Notes: a model not told the origin generated them from the sequence alone. Positions 44,225 through 54,091 are shown, counted from the stretch's first letter. The stretch is DNA of 64,000 nucleotides from Duganella aquatilis (GCF_009674565.1 NZ_WKJL01000004.1:1-64000), one strand, 5' to 3'. Made by a program: numbers and translations.

Positions 44225-46354
44225 ATGCGATTTACCTTTTCCGCCGCGCTGGCCGCGCTGCTTTTATCGCTCGTTGCGACGGCATCGGCGGCCGACGAAG
44301 ACGGCTACGACCTGTGGCTGCGCTACCGTCCACTGGACCGTGCCGCGCAAGCCGGCGTGCAGGCGCAAGCCCGCAGCATCGTGATTCCCGGCGTTGCCTC
44401 GCCCACCACGCAAGCCGCCCTGGCGGAACTGAACCGGGGCCTGGCCGGCATGCTGGGCCGCGTACCCGGGCCAGCGTCGCGCATCGCCGACGGCGCCCTG
44501 CTGCTCGCCACGCCGGCACGCCTGCCGGAACTTGGCGCCGCATCGCCACTACACACCGAACTGACGGCGCTGGGCAACGAAGGCTATCTGCTGCGCCAGA
44601 CGCGCGTGCAGGGCCACAATGTCACGCTGATCGCCGCCAACAGCGACATCGGCCTGCTCTACGGCGCCTACGCCTGGCTGCGCGACGCCGCCACCGGAGC
44701 CAAACCGGAAGCATCGTCCGCGCCCACGCTGCAACTGCGCATGCTGAACCACTGGGATAACCTCGACCGCACGGTGGAACGCGGCTACTCCGGCCAGTCG
44801 ATCTGGGACTGGTGGGCGCTGCCGGACATCAAGGACCAGCGCTACACCGACTACGCCCGCGCCAACGCGTCGCTGGGCATCAATGGCACGGTGCTCAACA
44901 ACGTCAATTCCAAGCCGGAAGTGCTGACGGCGCCCTTCATCGCCAAGGCCGCCGCCGTGGCGGACATCCTGCGCCCTTACGGCATCAAGGTCTATCTGTC
45001 GGCGCGCTTCTCGACCCCGCTGGAGCTGAAGGAAACCAGCACCGCCGATCCGCTGTCGCCGGAAGTGCGCGCATGGTGGGCGCGCAAGGCCGATGAAATC
45101 TACAAGGCCATTCCCGACTTCGGCGGCTTCCTGGTCAAGGCCAATTCCGAAGGCCAGCCAGGCCCGCAGGACTATCACCGCAGCCACGCCGACGGCGCCA
45201 ACATGCTGGCCGCCGCCGTGGCGCCGCACAAGGGCATCGTCATGTGGCGCGCCTTTGTCTACGCGCCGAAAGGCGCACACCTGGCCGACGATCGCGCCAA
45301 GCAGGCCTACGACGAGTTCAAGCCGCTGGACGGCAGCTTCGCCGCCAACGTGCTGGTACAGGTGAAGAACGGCGCCATCGACTTCCAGCCGCGCGAGCCG
45401 TTCCACCCGCTGTTCGGCGCGATGCCGAAAACGCCGCTGATGATGGAATTCCAGATCACCAAGGAGTACCTGGGCTACTCGACCGACATGGCTTATCTGG
45501 GCACGCTGTTTGAAGAGACGCTGGAAACCGACACCAAAACCTCTACCGGCGCGGTCGCGCAAACGCTGAGCGGCATGGCCGGCGTGGCGAATATCGGCAG
45601 CGACCGTAACTGGGCCGGTTCGCATTTCGACCAGGCCAACTGGTACGCCTTCGGCCGCATGGCGTGGAATCCGCAGGCCAAGGCGCGCGACGTCGCCGCC
45701 GAATGGGCCGCCCTCACCTTCGGCAAGCGCGCCGAAGCGCCGGTGGTCGACATGATGATGATGTCGCGCGAAACGGTGGTGAACTACATGACGCCACTGG
45801 GCCTGCACCACATCATGGGCACCGGCCACCACTTCGGTCCCGCGCCGTGGGTGGATAATCTTGAGCGTCCGGACTGGAATCCCGTCTACTACCACCGCGC
45901 CAGCCGCGACGGCATCGGCTTCGACCGCACCGCCAAGGGCAGCAACGCGCTGGAACAGTATGCGCCGGAGATCGCGCGCCAGTACGCCGATCCGAAAACC
46001 ACGCCGGAACAGTTCCTGCTGTGGTTCCACCACCTGCCATGGGATTACGCCATGCCGTCCGGCCGCACGCTGTGGGCCGAACTGTTGGCCCGATACGACA
46101 AGGGCGTGGCCGACGCCCGTTCGCTGCAGGCGCGCTGGGTGGCGCTGAAACCGCTGATTGACGCGCGCCGCTACGCTGAGGAAGCGCAGCGCCTGAACCG
46201 CCAGGTCAACAACGCCGTTCTGTGGCGTGATGCCTGCATCGCCTACTTCCAGTCGGTGTCCGGCCTGGCGCTGCCGCCCGGCGTCACGGCGCCGGCGCAT
46301 CCGCTGGATTACTACAAATCGCTAAGTTATCCCTATGCGCCGGGGCGTGGCTAG
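44225..46354 (+). CDS. GH67 alpha-glucuronidase, exported
   Basis: A 709-residue protein with a Sec signal (MRFTFSAALAALLLSLVATASA). The N-terminal GH67N domain covers about 25-165, then the catalytic barrel and C-terminal helical domain. Proposed acid is E309 (KANSEGQPGP), with bases D386 (KNGAIDFQ) and E408 (MMEFQITKEYLG). It removes 4-O-methylglucuronic acid from the non-reducing end of short xylo-oligosaccharides. The ATG at 44225 has GGAGACAAG; the 12-codon longer frame would start over the candidate operator. Many GH67 enzymes are cytoplasmic, so the export signal is notable. Confidence 0.94.
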   Translation: MRFTFSAALAALLLSLVATASAADEDGYDLWLRYRPLDRAAQAGVQAQARSIVIPGVASPTTQAALAELNRGLAGMLGRVPGPASRIADGALLLATPARLPELGAASPLHTELTALGNEGYLLRQTRVQGHNVTLIAANSDIGLLYGAYAWLRDAATGAKPEASSAPTLQLRMLNHWDNLDRTVERGYSGQSIWDWWALPDIKDQRYTDYARANASLGINGTVLNNVNSKPEVLTAPFIAKAAAVADILRPYGIKVYLSARFSTPLELKETSTADPLSPEVRAWWARKADEIYKAIPDFGGFLVKANSEGQPGPQDYHRSHADGANMLAAAVAPHKGIVMWRAFVYAPKGAHLADDRAKQAYDEFKPLDGSFAANVLVQVKNGAIDFQPREPFHPLFGAMPKTPLMMEFQITKEYLGYSTDMAYLGTLFEETLETDTKTSTGAVAQTLSGMAGVANIGSDRNWAGSHFDQANWYAFGRMAWNPQAKARDVAAEWAALTFGKRAEAPVVDMMMMSRETVVNYMTPLGLHHIMGTGHHFGPAPWVDNLERPDWNPVYYHRASRDGIGFDRTAKGSNALEQYAPEIARQYADPKTTPEQFLLWFHHLPWDYAMPSGRTLWAELLARYDKGVADARSLQARWVALKPLIDARRYAEEAQRLNRQVNNAVLWRDACIAYFQSVSGLALPPGVTAPAHPLDYYKSLSYPYAPGRG

Positions 46355-46421
46355 GGAGGAAAACCTGCCCGCTTGTGGTAAAGTCCGGGACTGAACATAG
46401 CTTTATTTTATTTGAGGACAG

Positions 46422-47528
46422 ATGACAAAAACTAAGGTGAAACCGGCGCCGGTACCGGCCGTGCAGAGCCGCTCGCAAGCGCCGACCATGGCCGACGTGG
46501 CCGAACTGGCAGGCGTGTCCCCGATGACGGTGTCGCGCGTGATGAACGGCGACACCAACGTCCGCGAAAAAACCCGCAACCGCGTCGATGCGGCTGTCGC
46601 TGCCCTTAACTACGTCCCCAACCAGGCGGCGCGCCGCCTGGCCGGATCGCGCCCGATCCGCGTCGGCTTCCTGTACTCGAATCCTTCCGCCGGCTACCTG
46701 AGCGAATTCCTGGTCGGCCTGCTGAACCAGGCCAGCCCGAACAACGTGCAGCTGGTGGTGGAAAAATGCGAGGCCGATGAACATGGCGTGGAGCAGGCGC
46801 GCCGCCTGATCGCCAACGGCGTCGATGGCATCATCCTGCCGCCGCCGCTGTGCGACACGCGCAACCTGATCGACCTGATCGCCGCTTCCGGCACGCCGGC
46901 CATCACCGTGGCCTGCGGCCAGCCCGACGCGCGCGTGGGCGGCGTCAGTATCGACGACTACGAAGCCGCGTATGCGATGACCTGCCACCTGATCGCGCTG
47001 GGTCACCAGCGCATCGGCTTCGTCATCGGCCATCCGAACCAGAGCGCCAGCGCGCGCCGCCTGGCCGGCTTCAAGGCCGCCATCGCGGAGAAGCACGTGC
47101 AAAGCGCGCCGGAGCTGATCGTGCAGGGCCAGTTCACCTACCGTTCCGGCCTGGATGCGGCGGAGTCGCTGCTGGGCCTCGCCCAGCGCCCGACCGCCAT
47201 CTTCGCCAGCAATGACGACATGGCCGCCGCCGTGGTGGCGATCGCCCACCGCCTCGGACTGGACGTACCTGGCGACCTCACCGTCGCCGGCTTCGACGAT
47301 ACCGCGCTGGCCACCACCATCTGGCCCGAGCTGACCACCGTGCGCCAGCCGATTACCGACATGGCGGAGGAAGCCGTGCAGTCATTGGTGCGCCTGATCC
47401 GCGCCGAACGCAATGGCACGCCGGAAGAACCGCGCCACGTGGTGACCAGGCACACGCTGATCCGCCGCCAGTCCGACGCCGCGCCGCGCCTGCGGCCATC
47501 GGCCAAGATCGCCGGCAAGGCGAAATAG
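46422..47528 (+). CDS. LacI-family transcriptional regulator of the xylan locus
   Basis: A 368-residue protein with a ~17-residue extension, then the LacI helix-turn-helix (PTMADVAELAGVSPMTVSRVMNG, about 22-45), the hinge helix ARRLAGSRP and a sugar-binding core (FIGxP-like GFVIGHPNQSASARRLAGF, IFASNDDMAAAV, GFDDTALA). It lies 67 bp after GH67. In Xanthomonas and related bacteria a LacI-type XylR represses xylan genes through the xyl-box. The candidate boxes at 37.2 and 44.2 kb make this the probable local counterpart. The inducer is unknown; xylose or an aldouronic acid is likely. Confidence 0.9.
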   Translation: MTKTKVKPAPVPAVQSRSQAPTMADVAELAGVSPMTVSRVMNGDTNVREKTRNRVDAAVAALNYVPNQAARRLAGSRPIRVGFLYSNPSAGYLSEFLVGLLNQASPNNVQLVVEKCEADEHGVEQARRLIANGVDGIILPPPLCDTRNLIDLIAASGTPAITVACGQPDARVGGVSIDDYEAAYAMTCHLIALGHQRIGFVIGHPNQSASARRLAGFKAAIAEKHVQSAPELIVQGQFTYRSGLDAAESLLGLAQRPTAIFASNDDMAAAVVAIAHRLGLDVPGDLTVAGFDDTALATTIWPELTTVRQPITDMAEEAVQSLVRLIRAERNGTPEEPRHVVTRHTLIRRQSDAAPRLRPSAKIAGKAK

Positions 47529-47622
47529 CCAGGTTCGCGGCGGCGCAGCATAAGCAGTCACGCTGGCGCATGGCGTTTTGCGATATAGTTAATCTCCCCG
47601 TTTAACCGATATCGCCTACGCC

Positions 47623-49134
47623 ATGAAAAAAGCCGGTCTGCTGCTCCTGTCTTCCAGCCTGTTTGCCCTCTCCGCTCAAGCGGCGCCACGCGCCGCCACC
47701 GCCACCGGCGTGGCGGAAGGCGTGACCGAAGCGTCGGGCGTCACCTCGTACAAGGGCATTCCGTATGCGGCGGCGCCGGTCGGCAAGCTGCGCTGGGCGG
47801 AACCCAAGCCGGCGGCAAAATGGAAAGGCGTGCGCAAGGCCGATCATTTCGGCGCGCGCTGCATGCAACTGCCGCTGTTCAGCGACATGGTGTTCCGCTC
47901 TGACGGCGTCAGCGAAGACTGCCTGTTCCTCAATGTCTGGACGCCGGCCAAGTCCAAAAAGGAAAAGCTGCCGGTGCTGGTGTACTTCTACGGCGGCGGC
48001 TTTGCGGCCGGCGACGGCTCCGAGCCGCGCTACGACGGCGAGAGCATGGCGGCCAAGGGCATCGTCACGCTCACCGTCAACTATCGCCTGAACGTGTTCG
48101 GTTTCCTGGCGCATCCGGAACTGACCAAGGAATCGAAGCACCACGCCTCCGGCAACTACGGCCTGATGGACCAGGCGGCGGCGCTGGCCTGGGTGAAGAA
48201 GAATATCGCGGCCTTCGGCGGCGATCCGTCGCGTGTGACCATCGCCGGCGAGTCGGCCGGTTCGTTCTCGGTCAGCGCGCAGATGATCAATCCGCAGTCC
48301 AGGGGCCTGTTCGCCGGCGCCATCGGCGAAAGCGGCTCGCTGCTTGGGCTCAAGGCGCCCGCACCGCTGGCCGCCGGACAGCAAGGCGGCGCGGAATTCG
48401 CCCTGGCCATCGGCGCGCCGACGCTGGTCGAACTGCGCGCCCTGCCCGCCCAGCAGCTGCTGGATGAGACCAGCAAGCCTGGCAGATGGTTCTCGGCGGT
48501 GCAGGACGGCTACGTCATTCCGCGCGCGCCGGTCGCCATGTACGCGGCCGGCGAACAGGCCAAGGTGCCGCTGCTGGCGGGCTGGAATTCCTACGAAGGC
48601 CACTACAAGCAAATCCTCGGCGAGACCGAACCGACCGCCGAAAACTTCGCCGCCGCGCTGCAAAAACTGTACGGCGACCAGGCGGCGGCCGCGCAACAAG
48701 CCTACGGCGGCGACATCAAACAGGCGGCCACGGAACTGGCCAGCGACCGCTTCATCGCCTACGGCACCTGGAAGTGGATCAACAGCCACGCGCGCACCAG
48801 CGGCAAGCCGACGTATCGTTATTACTACACCCGCCCACGCCCGGGCCAGGAAGGCGCCGGCCACTCGGTGGAGATTGAATACGCGCTGGGCAACCTGCCG
48901 GGGAATAAAGTCTATGCATGGACTGCGGACGACTATGCGCTGTCCGCACAGATGCAGGACTACTTCGCCAACTTCATCAAGACCGGCAACCCCAATGGCG
49001 GCGGCCTGCCGGAGTGGCCGCAAGCCAGTGCCGGCGCGGGTTCCCGCCTGATGGAACTGGGCGTGCCGTCCCGGGCCGTCACCGCCACCGACGACGCGCA
49101 TTACCAGTTCCAGGAGTCGCAGGCAAGGCCTTAA
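47623..49134 (+). CDS. Type-B carboxylesterase, secreted
   Basis: A 503-residue protein with a Sec signal (cleaved near SAQA). Alpha/beta-hydrolase of the carboxylesterase type-B family: oxyanion hole YGGGFAAG (124-130), EDCLFLNVWTP, and nucleophile S211 in GESAGS. A Glu within NSYEGHY and a His within AGHSVEIEY (near 412) complete the triad. Family members hydrolyse a wide range of esters. It lies 94 bp after the LacI gene with its own weak upstream region, so it may or may not belong to the xylan regulon; feruloyl or acetyl esterase activity is only a possibility. Confidence 0.9.
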   Translation: MKKAGLLLLSSSLFALSAQAAPRAATATGVAEGVTEASGVTSYKGIPYAAAPVGKLRWAEPKPAAKWKGVRKADHFGARCMQLPLFSDMVFRSDGVSEDCLFLNVWTPAKSKKEKLPVLVYFYGGGFAAGDGSEPRYDGESMAAKGIVTLTVNYRLNVFGFLAHPELTKESKHHASGNYGLMDQAAALAWVKKNIAAFGGDPSRVTIAGESAGSFSVSAQMINPQSRGLFAGAIGESGSLLGLKAPAPLAAGQQGGAEFALAIGAPTLVELRALPAQQLLDETSKPGRWFSAVQDGYVIPRAPVAMYAAGEQAKVPLLAGWNSYEGHYKQILGETEPTAENFAAALQKLYGDQAAAAQQAYGGDIKQAATELASDRFIAYGTWKWINSHARTSGKPTYRYYYTRPRPGQEGAGHSVEIEYALGNLPGNKVYAWTADDYALSAQMQDYFANFIKTGNPNGGGLPEWPQASAGAGSRLMELGVPSRAVTATDDAHYQFQESQARP

Positions 49135-49222
49135 AGACAACTTTGTATTTTATTGTATCAGCGGGTAATTGATTGAAAACCTGCTATACAATTTATCCTC
49201 TTATCTTGAGGAAACATACCCA

Positions 49223-51571
49223 ATGCACAAGAAACTTGGCTTCATGGCGTTATGCCTGACAGTTTCCGCCTACGCGGCGGAACCTTTCGACGACAAATTC
49301 CGTCAACTCGAAGAAATCCTGCCGACTCCTACGGCCTACCGCACCGCATCCGGCGCACCAGGCCACGCCTACTGGCAGCAACGCGCTGATTACACCATCA
49401 GCGCCTCGCTGGACGAAGCCAAGCGCGCCCTCACCGGCAGCGAACAGATCACCTATCACAATAATTCGCCGGACACGCTGAATTACCTGTGGGTGCAGCT
49501 GGACCAGAACATCTACAAAAAAGACTCCGACTCGCGCATGATGCTCACCCAGCCATCGCGCGAAGCGTGGGCCAAGCCTGCGGGTCCGGACGACGGCTAC
49601 AAGTTCGAAGGCATGCGCGGCATCCTGGCCGGCCGTGAATTCGACGGCGGCTTCAAGATCAAAACCGTGGCGGCCGGCGGCCAGCCGCTGAAGTATGTAG
49701 TCAACCGCACCATGATGCGCATCGACCTGCCGAAGCCTTTGAAGTCCGGCGAGCAGTTCGTGTTCAACATCGACTGGTCCTACAACATCAACGAACAGCA
49801 AGTGCTGGGCGGCCGTTCCGGCTACGAGCACTTTGACGAAGACAAGAACGACCTGTTCGAGATCGCCCAGTGGTTCCCGCGCATGGCGGCCTACTACGAC
49901 GTCTACGGCTGGCAGCACAAACAGTTCCTGGGCACCGGCGAGTTCACGCTGGAATTCGGCGACTACGACGTGCAACTGACCGTCCCCGCGGACCACGTGG
50001 TGGCCTCCACCGGCGAACTGCAGAATCCTAACGATGTGCTGACCGCCACCCAGCGCGACCGCCTGGCCAAGGCCCGCACCGCCACCGCACCGGTGGTCAT
50101 CGTCACCCAGGAAGAAGCCACCGCCGCCGAGAAGTCGCACAGCACCGCATCCAAAACCTGGCACTTCAAGGCCAGCAACGTGCGCGACTTCGCCTGGGCG
50201 TCGAGCCGCAAGTTCATCTGGGATGCGCAAGGCTTCAAGAAGGATTCCACCAACGTCCTGGCGATGTCCTACTATCCGAAGGAAGGCAATCCGCTGTGGG
50301 GCAAGTACAGCACCCAGGCCATCATCCACACCATCGACAAGTACAACAAGTTCAGCTTCGACTATCCGTATCCGACCGCGATTTCGGTCAATGGTCCGGT
50401 GGGCGGCATGGAATACCCGATGATCTCGTTCAACGGTCCGCGTCCGACCAAGGACAAGAAGACCGGCCAGGTCACCTGGTCGCAGCAGACCAAGTATGGC
50501 CTGATCGGCGTGGTGATCCACGAAGTGGGCCACAACTACTTCCCGATGATCGTCAACTCGGACGAGCGCCAGTGGACCTGGATGGATGAAGGCCTGAACA
50601 CCTTCGTGCAGTATCTGGCCGAGCAGGAATGGGAAGACGGCTATCCGTCGCGCCGCGGCGAGCCGCGCAACATCGTCGACTACATGAAGAGCCGCAACCA
50701 GGTGCCGATCATGACCAACTCGGAGTCGATCGCTGCGCTGGGTAACAACGCCTACGCCAAACCGGCCACCGGTCTGAACATTCTGCGCGAGACCATCCTG
50801 GGCCGCGACCTGTTCGACTACGCCTTCCGCGAGTACGCACAACGCTGGAAGTTCAAGCGTCCTACGCCGGCCGACTTCTTCCGCACCATGGAAGACGCTT
50901 CGGGCACGGACCTCGACTGGTTCTGGCGCGGCTGGTTCTACACCACCGATCCGGTGGACATCAGCATCGACGGCATCACGGAATACGGCGTGAGCACGAA
51001 GAATCCGGAAACCGAAAAGGCCTGGAAAAAAGCGCAGAAGGACGCGCAGCCGATCTCCGTGTCGGAACAACGCAACAAGGCATTGCCTAAGCGTCTGGCC
51101 GAGCATCCGGAGCTGAAGGACTTCTACAACGATCACGACGAGTTCACCGTCACCAACAAGGACCGCAACAGCTACAACGAAGCGATCGACAAGCTGGAAC
51201 CGTGGGAGAAAAAACTGCTGGATCAGGGCAAGCACCTGTACCTGGTGGACTTCTCCAACCTGGGCGGCATGGTGATGCCGCTGATCCTGGAGATTGAACT
51301 GAAGAGCGGCAAGAAGTACATCGAGCGCATTCCGGCCGAAGTATGGCGCTACTCGCCGAAGAAGATCACCAAGCTGATCGTCGCCGACGAGACCATCGTG
51401 GGCATCACCCAGGATCCTTACTGGGAAACCGCCGACATCGACACCTCGAACAACTCCTGGCCGCGCAAGGTATCGCAATCGCGCCTGGAACTGTTCAAGA
51501 CCGAGCGTGACAAAAACAATCTGATGCGCGACTTTAATACGCCGCTCAAAGGCAAGGACGACAAGAAGTAA
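49223..51571 (+). CDS. M1-family zinc metallopeptidase, exported
   Basis: A 782-residue protein with a short Sec signal (MHKKLGFMALCLTVSAYA). The M1 exopeptidase motif appears as GPVGGMEYP. The zinc site HEVGH (433-437), followed after 18 residues by E456 in WMDEG, is complete, so aminopeptidase-like activity is likely. An N-terminal beta-rich domain precedes it, and a long ~190-residue C-terminal region follows the catalytic helices. The start at 49223 has GAGGAAACA; the frame extends to 49169 without support. Its stop overlaps the DUF6702 start (TAATG). The three-gene operon peptidase/DUF6702/TonB receptor suggests peptide or metal-peptide handling. Confidence 0.92.
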   Translation: MHKKLGFMALCLTVSAYAAEPFDDKFRQLEEILPTPTAYRTASGAPGHAYWQQRADYTISASLDEAKRALTGSEQITYHNNSPDTLNYLWVQLDQNIYKKDSDSRMMLTQPSREAWAKPAGPDDGYKFEGMRGILAGREFDGGFKIKTVAAGGQPLKYVVNRTMMRIDLPKPLKSGEQFVFNIDWSYNINEQQVLGGRSGYEHFDEDKNDLFEIAQWFPRMAAYYDVYGWQHKQFLGTGEFTLEFGDYDVQLTVPADHVVASTGELQNPNDVLTATQRDRLAKARTATAPVVIVTQEEATAAEKSHSTASKTWHFKASNVRDFAWASSRKFIWDAQGFKKDSTNVLAMSYYPKEGNPLWGKYSTQAIIHTIDKYNKFSFDYPYPTAISVNGPVGGMEYPMISFNGPRPTKDKKTGQVTWSQQTKYGLIGVVIHEVGHNYFPMIVNSDERQWTWMDEGLNTFVQYLAEQEWEDGYPSRRGEPRNIVDYMKSRNQVPIMTNSESIAALGNNAYAKPATGLNILRETILGRDLFDYAFREYAQRWKFKRPTPADFFRTMEDASGTDLDWFWRGWFYTTDPVDISIDGITEYGVSTKNPETEKAWKKAQKDAQPISVSEQRNKALPKRLAEHPELKDFYNDHDEFTVTNKDRNSYNEAIDKLEPWEKKLLDQGKHLYLVDFSNLGGMVMPLILEIELKSGKKYIERIPAEVWRYSPKKITKLIVADETIVGITQDPYWETADIDTSNNSWPRKVSQSRLELFKTERDKNNLMRDFNTPLKGKDDKK

Positions 51572-52065
51572 TGATCTTCCGACGCCTGCATCTGATTGCA
51601 GCGACCGTGCTGGCCCTGGCCGGCACGGTGTCCCATGCCCATAACTTCCACATGGGCATAGCGGACATCAGCTACAACCAAAGCACCGGCAACACCGAGA
51701 TCGTGCACACCTATACGGGTCACGATCTCGCTGCCTTGCTGGCCAATCTGTACGGCCAACAGTTCGATCTGGGCCGCCCGGACAGCGAACCGCCGCTGCG
51801 CCGCTATGTGGAAAAACAGTTCACCCTCTCCGACGCGGACGACAAGCGCCTGCCGCTGCAATGGGTCGGCGCCAAGGTCGATGCCGACTCGGTGCTCGTG
51901 TTCCAGGAGATCAAAGGCGTAAAACTCAAAAAAGGTAGCCGCATCCACAATGCTTTGCTGGTAGACTTCCTGCCGTCGCAAAGAAACACCGTGAATGTGG
52001 AAACCGATGGCACCGTTAAAACGCTCTTCTTCGATCAAGACAGCATCGATCAAATCGCCCCTTAA
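51571..52065 (+). CDS. DUF6702-type exported protein
   Basis: A 164-residue protein with a Sec signal (MIFRRLHLIAATVLALAGTVSHA). The mature start HNFHMGIADISYNQSTGNTEIVHTYTGHDLAAL is the typical pattern of DUF6702 proteins: a short His-rich beginning, a beta-rich body and a metal-like HxxHxG spread. Function is unknown. It shares one base with the upstream M1 stop and its 3' end overlaps the TonB receptor gene by 59 bp, so the three are tightly co-expressed. A periplasmic partner of the receptor or peptidase is a plausible inference. Confidence 0.75.
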   Translation: MIFRRLHLIAATVLALAGTVSHAHNFHMGIADISYNQSTGNTEIVHTYTGHDLAALLANLYGQQFDLGRPDSEPPLRRYVEKQFTLSDADDKRLPLQWVGAKVDADSVLVFQEIKGVKLKKGSRIHNALLVDFLPSQRNTVNVETDGTVKTLFFDQDSIDQIAP

Positions 52066-54079
52066 GTACGCACTGTTGCTGGCATTGGGTTCCGCCCAGG
52101 CCGACGACCAGATCCTGCAACGGGTTTTGGTGGATGGCTCGCGCACCAATCAGCTGGGCGTGGCCGATGCGGCCAGCGCCGGCAGCGTGACGCAGGATGA
52201 ACTGGCGGCACGCACCGTCTACCGTCCCGGCGAGATGCTGGAGGCGGTGCCGGGACTGGTGGTCAGCCAGCATAGCGGTGAAGGCAAGGCCAATCAATTC
52301 TACCTGCGCGGTTTCAACCTCGATCACGGCACCGACCTGCGCACCACCGTCGACGGCATGCCGGTCAACCAGCGCAGCCACGCACATGGCCAGGGCTGGA
52401 CCGACCTGAATTTCCTGATCCCGGAACTGGCGGTACGCCTCGATTACAAGAAAGGCCCCTATTCCGCCGAGGAAGGCGACTTCGCCTCGGCCGGCACCGC
52501 GTCCGTGGTGTATGCCAACCGCCTGCTGCAGGGCGTGGCCAGCCTCTCCGCGGGCCAGAACGGCTACGGCCGCGCGCTGGTCGCCGATTCGGTGGAGACG
52601 CAGCGCGGCAGCCTGCTGTACGCCATCGAGGCGCTGCACAACGACGGCCCGTTCACCAATCCCGACGAATACAAGAAGCTGAACGCGGTGCTGCGCTACA
52701 GCGAAGGCTACGCCAACAACGGATTCAACGTCAGCCTGATGGCCTACAAGGCCGACTGGAACTCGACCGACCAGATTCCGCTGCGCGCCGTGCAGGCTGG
52801 CCAGATCGGCCGCAACGACGCCATCGACGATACCGACGGCGGCAAGGCCCACCGTTACAGCCTGTCCGGCGCCTGGCGCCGCACCAACGACGACAGCGCC
52901 AGCAAGGTCAACGCCTACATCATCGCGAATCAGCTGGACCTGTGGTCCAACTTCACCTACTTCATGGACGACCCGGTGCACGGCGACCAGTTCGCGCAGC
53001 CGGACAAGCGCGTCACCAGCGGTGTGAATGCGTCGCACAGCTGGCACCAGCACACCGACACCGGCAACACCGAAACCACCATCGGCGTGCAGCTCCAGAA
53101 CGACAATATCTTCAATGGCTTGTACAGCACGCAGGCGCGCCGCACGCTGTCGGTCACGCGCCAGGATCACATCGTTGAATCCAGCGCCGGCCTGTACGTG
53201 GAAAACAACACGCGCTGGAACGAGGCCTTGCGCACCGTGGCCGGCGCGCGCGTGGACAGCTACCGCTTCGACGTGCGGAGCGACCTTGCCGCCAACTCGG
53301 GCAAGGCCAACGACCACCTGGTCAGCCCGAGCCTGAGCGTTATCTATGGCCCGTGGCAAAGCGCCGAGGTGTACGCCAACTTCGGCAGCGGGTTCCATAG
53401 CAACGATGCGCGCGGTTCGACCATCACCGTCGATCCGAAAACCGGACTGGCGGCAGACAAGGTGCAGCCGCTGGTGCGTTCGCGCGGCATCGAGTTCGGT
53501 GCGCGCACGGCGTGGCTGCCCGGCCTGCAAACCTCGCTGTCGGTGTACCGGCTTGATTTCGATTCGGAGCTGACCTACGCCGGCGACGCCGGCACCACCG
53601 AGGCCGGACCGCCCAGCCGCCGCTACGGCGTGGAGTTCTCCAACTACTACAAGCCGCTGAAATGGCTGTCAGTGGACCTGGACCTGGCGTATGCGCGCGC
53701 GCGTTCGCGCGGCGACCTGGAAGAAGGCAGCTACATTCCCGGCGCGATTGAAGGCACCGGCCAGCTGGCGGTAACGGTGGATGACGGCGGCCCGTTTTCG
53801 GGATCGCTGAAGCTGCGCTACTTCGGACCGCGTCCGCTGATCGAGGACAACAGCGTGCGCTCCAATTCCAGCATGACGCTGAACGGCCGCCTGGGCTGGA
53901 AGATCCGCAAGGATCTGCGGCTGGAACTGGAAGCCTTCAACATCACCAACCGCCGTGATTCGGCCATCGATTATTACTACGCATCGCAGCTGAAGGGCGA
54001 AGCGGAGCCGGTGTCCGACATCCACTTCCACCCGATTGAATCGCGCTCGCTGCGGGCCACGCTGATCAAGAACTTCTAG
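52007..54079 (+). CDS. TonB-dependent receptor of the M1/DUF6702 operon
   Basis: A 690-residue receptor. N-terminal basic region and helix (KYALLLALGSAQA) form the signal peptide. The plug follows (about 55-160: EMLEAVPGLVVSQHSGEGKANQFYLRGFN, DGMPVNQRSHAHGQG), then the barrel ending in LRATLIKNF with a C-terminal Phe. The plug motif HGTDLRTTVDGMPVN is characteristic of a receptor subgroup without a known ligand. No in-frame start after the DUF6702 stop leaves a full signal peptide, so the gene must begin inside DUF6702. I chose the ATG at 52007 (GGAAACC upstream); the ATG at 51995 is the alternative. Confidence 0.88.
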   Translation: MAPLKRSSSIKTASIKSPLKYALLLALGSAQADDQILQRVLVDGSRTNQLGVADAASAGSVTQDELAARTVYRPGEMLEAVPGLVVSQHSGEGKANQFYLRGFNLDHGTDLRTTVDGMPVNQRSHAHGQGWTDLNFLIPELAVRLDYKKGPYSAEEGDFASAGTASVVYANRLLQGVASLSAGQNGYGRALVADSVETQRGSLLYAIEALHNDGPFTNPDEYKKLNAVLRYSEGYANNGFNVSLMAYKADWNSTDQIPLRAVQAGQIGRNDAIDDTDGGKAHRYSLSGAWRRTNDDSASKVNAYIIANQLDLWSNFTYFMDDPVHGDQFAQPDKRVTSGVNASHSWHQHTDTGNTETTIGVQLQNDNIFNGLYSTQARRTLSVTRQDHIVESSAGLYVENNTRWNEALRTVAGARVDSYRFDVRSDLAANSGKANDHLVSPSLSVIYGPWQSAEVYANFGSGFHSNDARGSTITVDPKTGLAADKVQPLVRSRGIEFGARTAWLPGLQTSLSVYRLDFDSELTYAGDAGTTEAGPPSRRYGVEFSNYYKPLKWLSVDLDLAYARARSRGDLEEGSYIPGAIEGTGQLAVTVDDGGPFSGSLKLRYFGPRPLIEDNSVRSNSSMTLNGRLGWKIRKDLRLELEAFNITNRRDSAIDYYYASQLKGEAEPVSDIHFHPIESRSLRATLIKNF

Positions 54080-54091
54080 GCGCCACGGGCC

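Noticed and set aside
49250..51478. Minus-strand open frame of 742 codons opposite the M1 peptidase
   Set aside because: Antisense shadow; no start signal and no recognisable domain.
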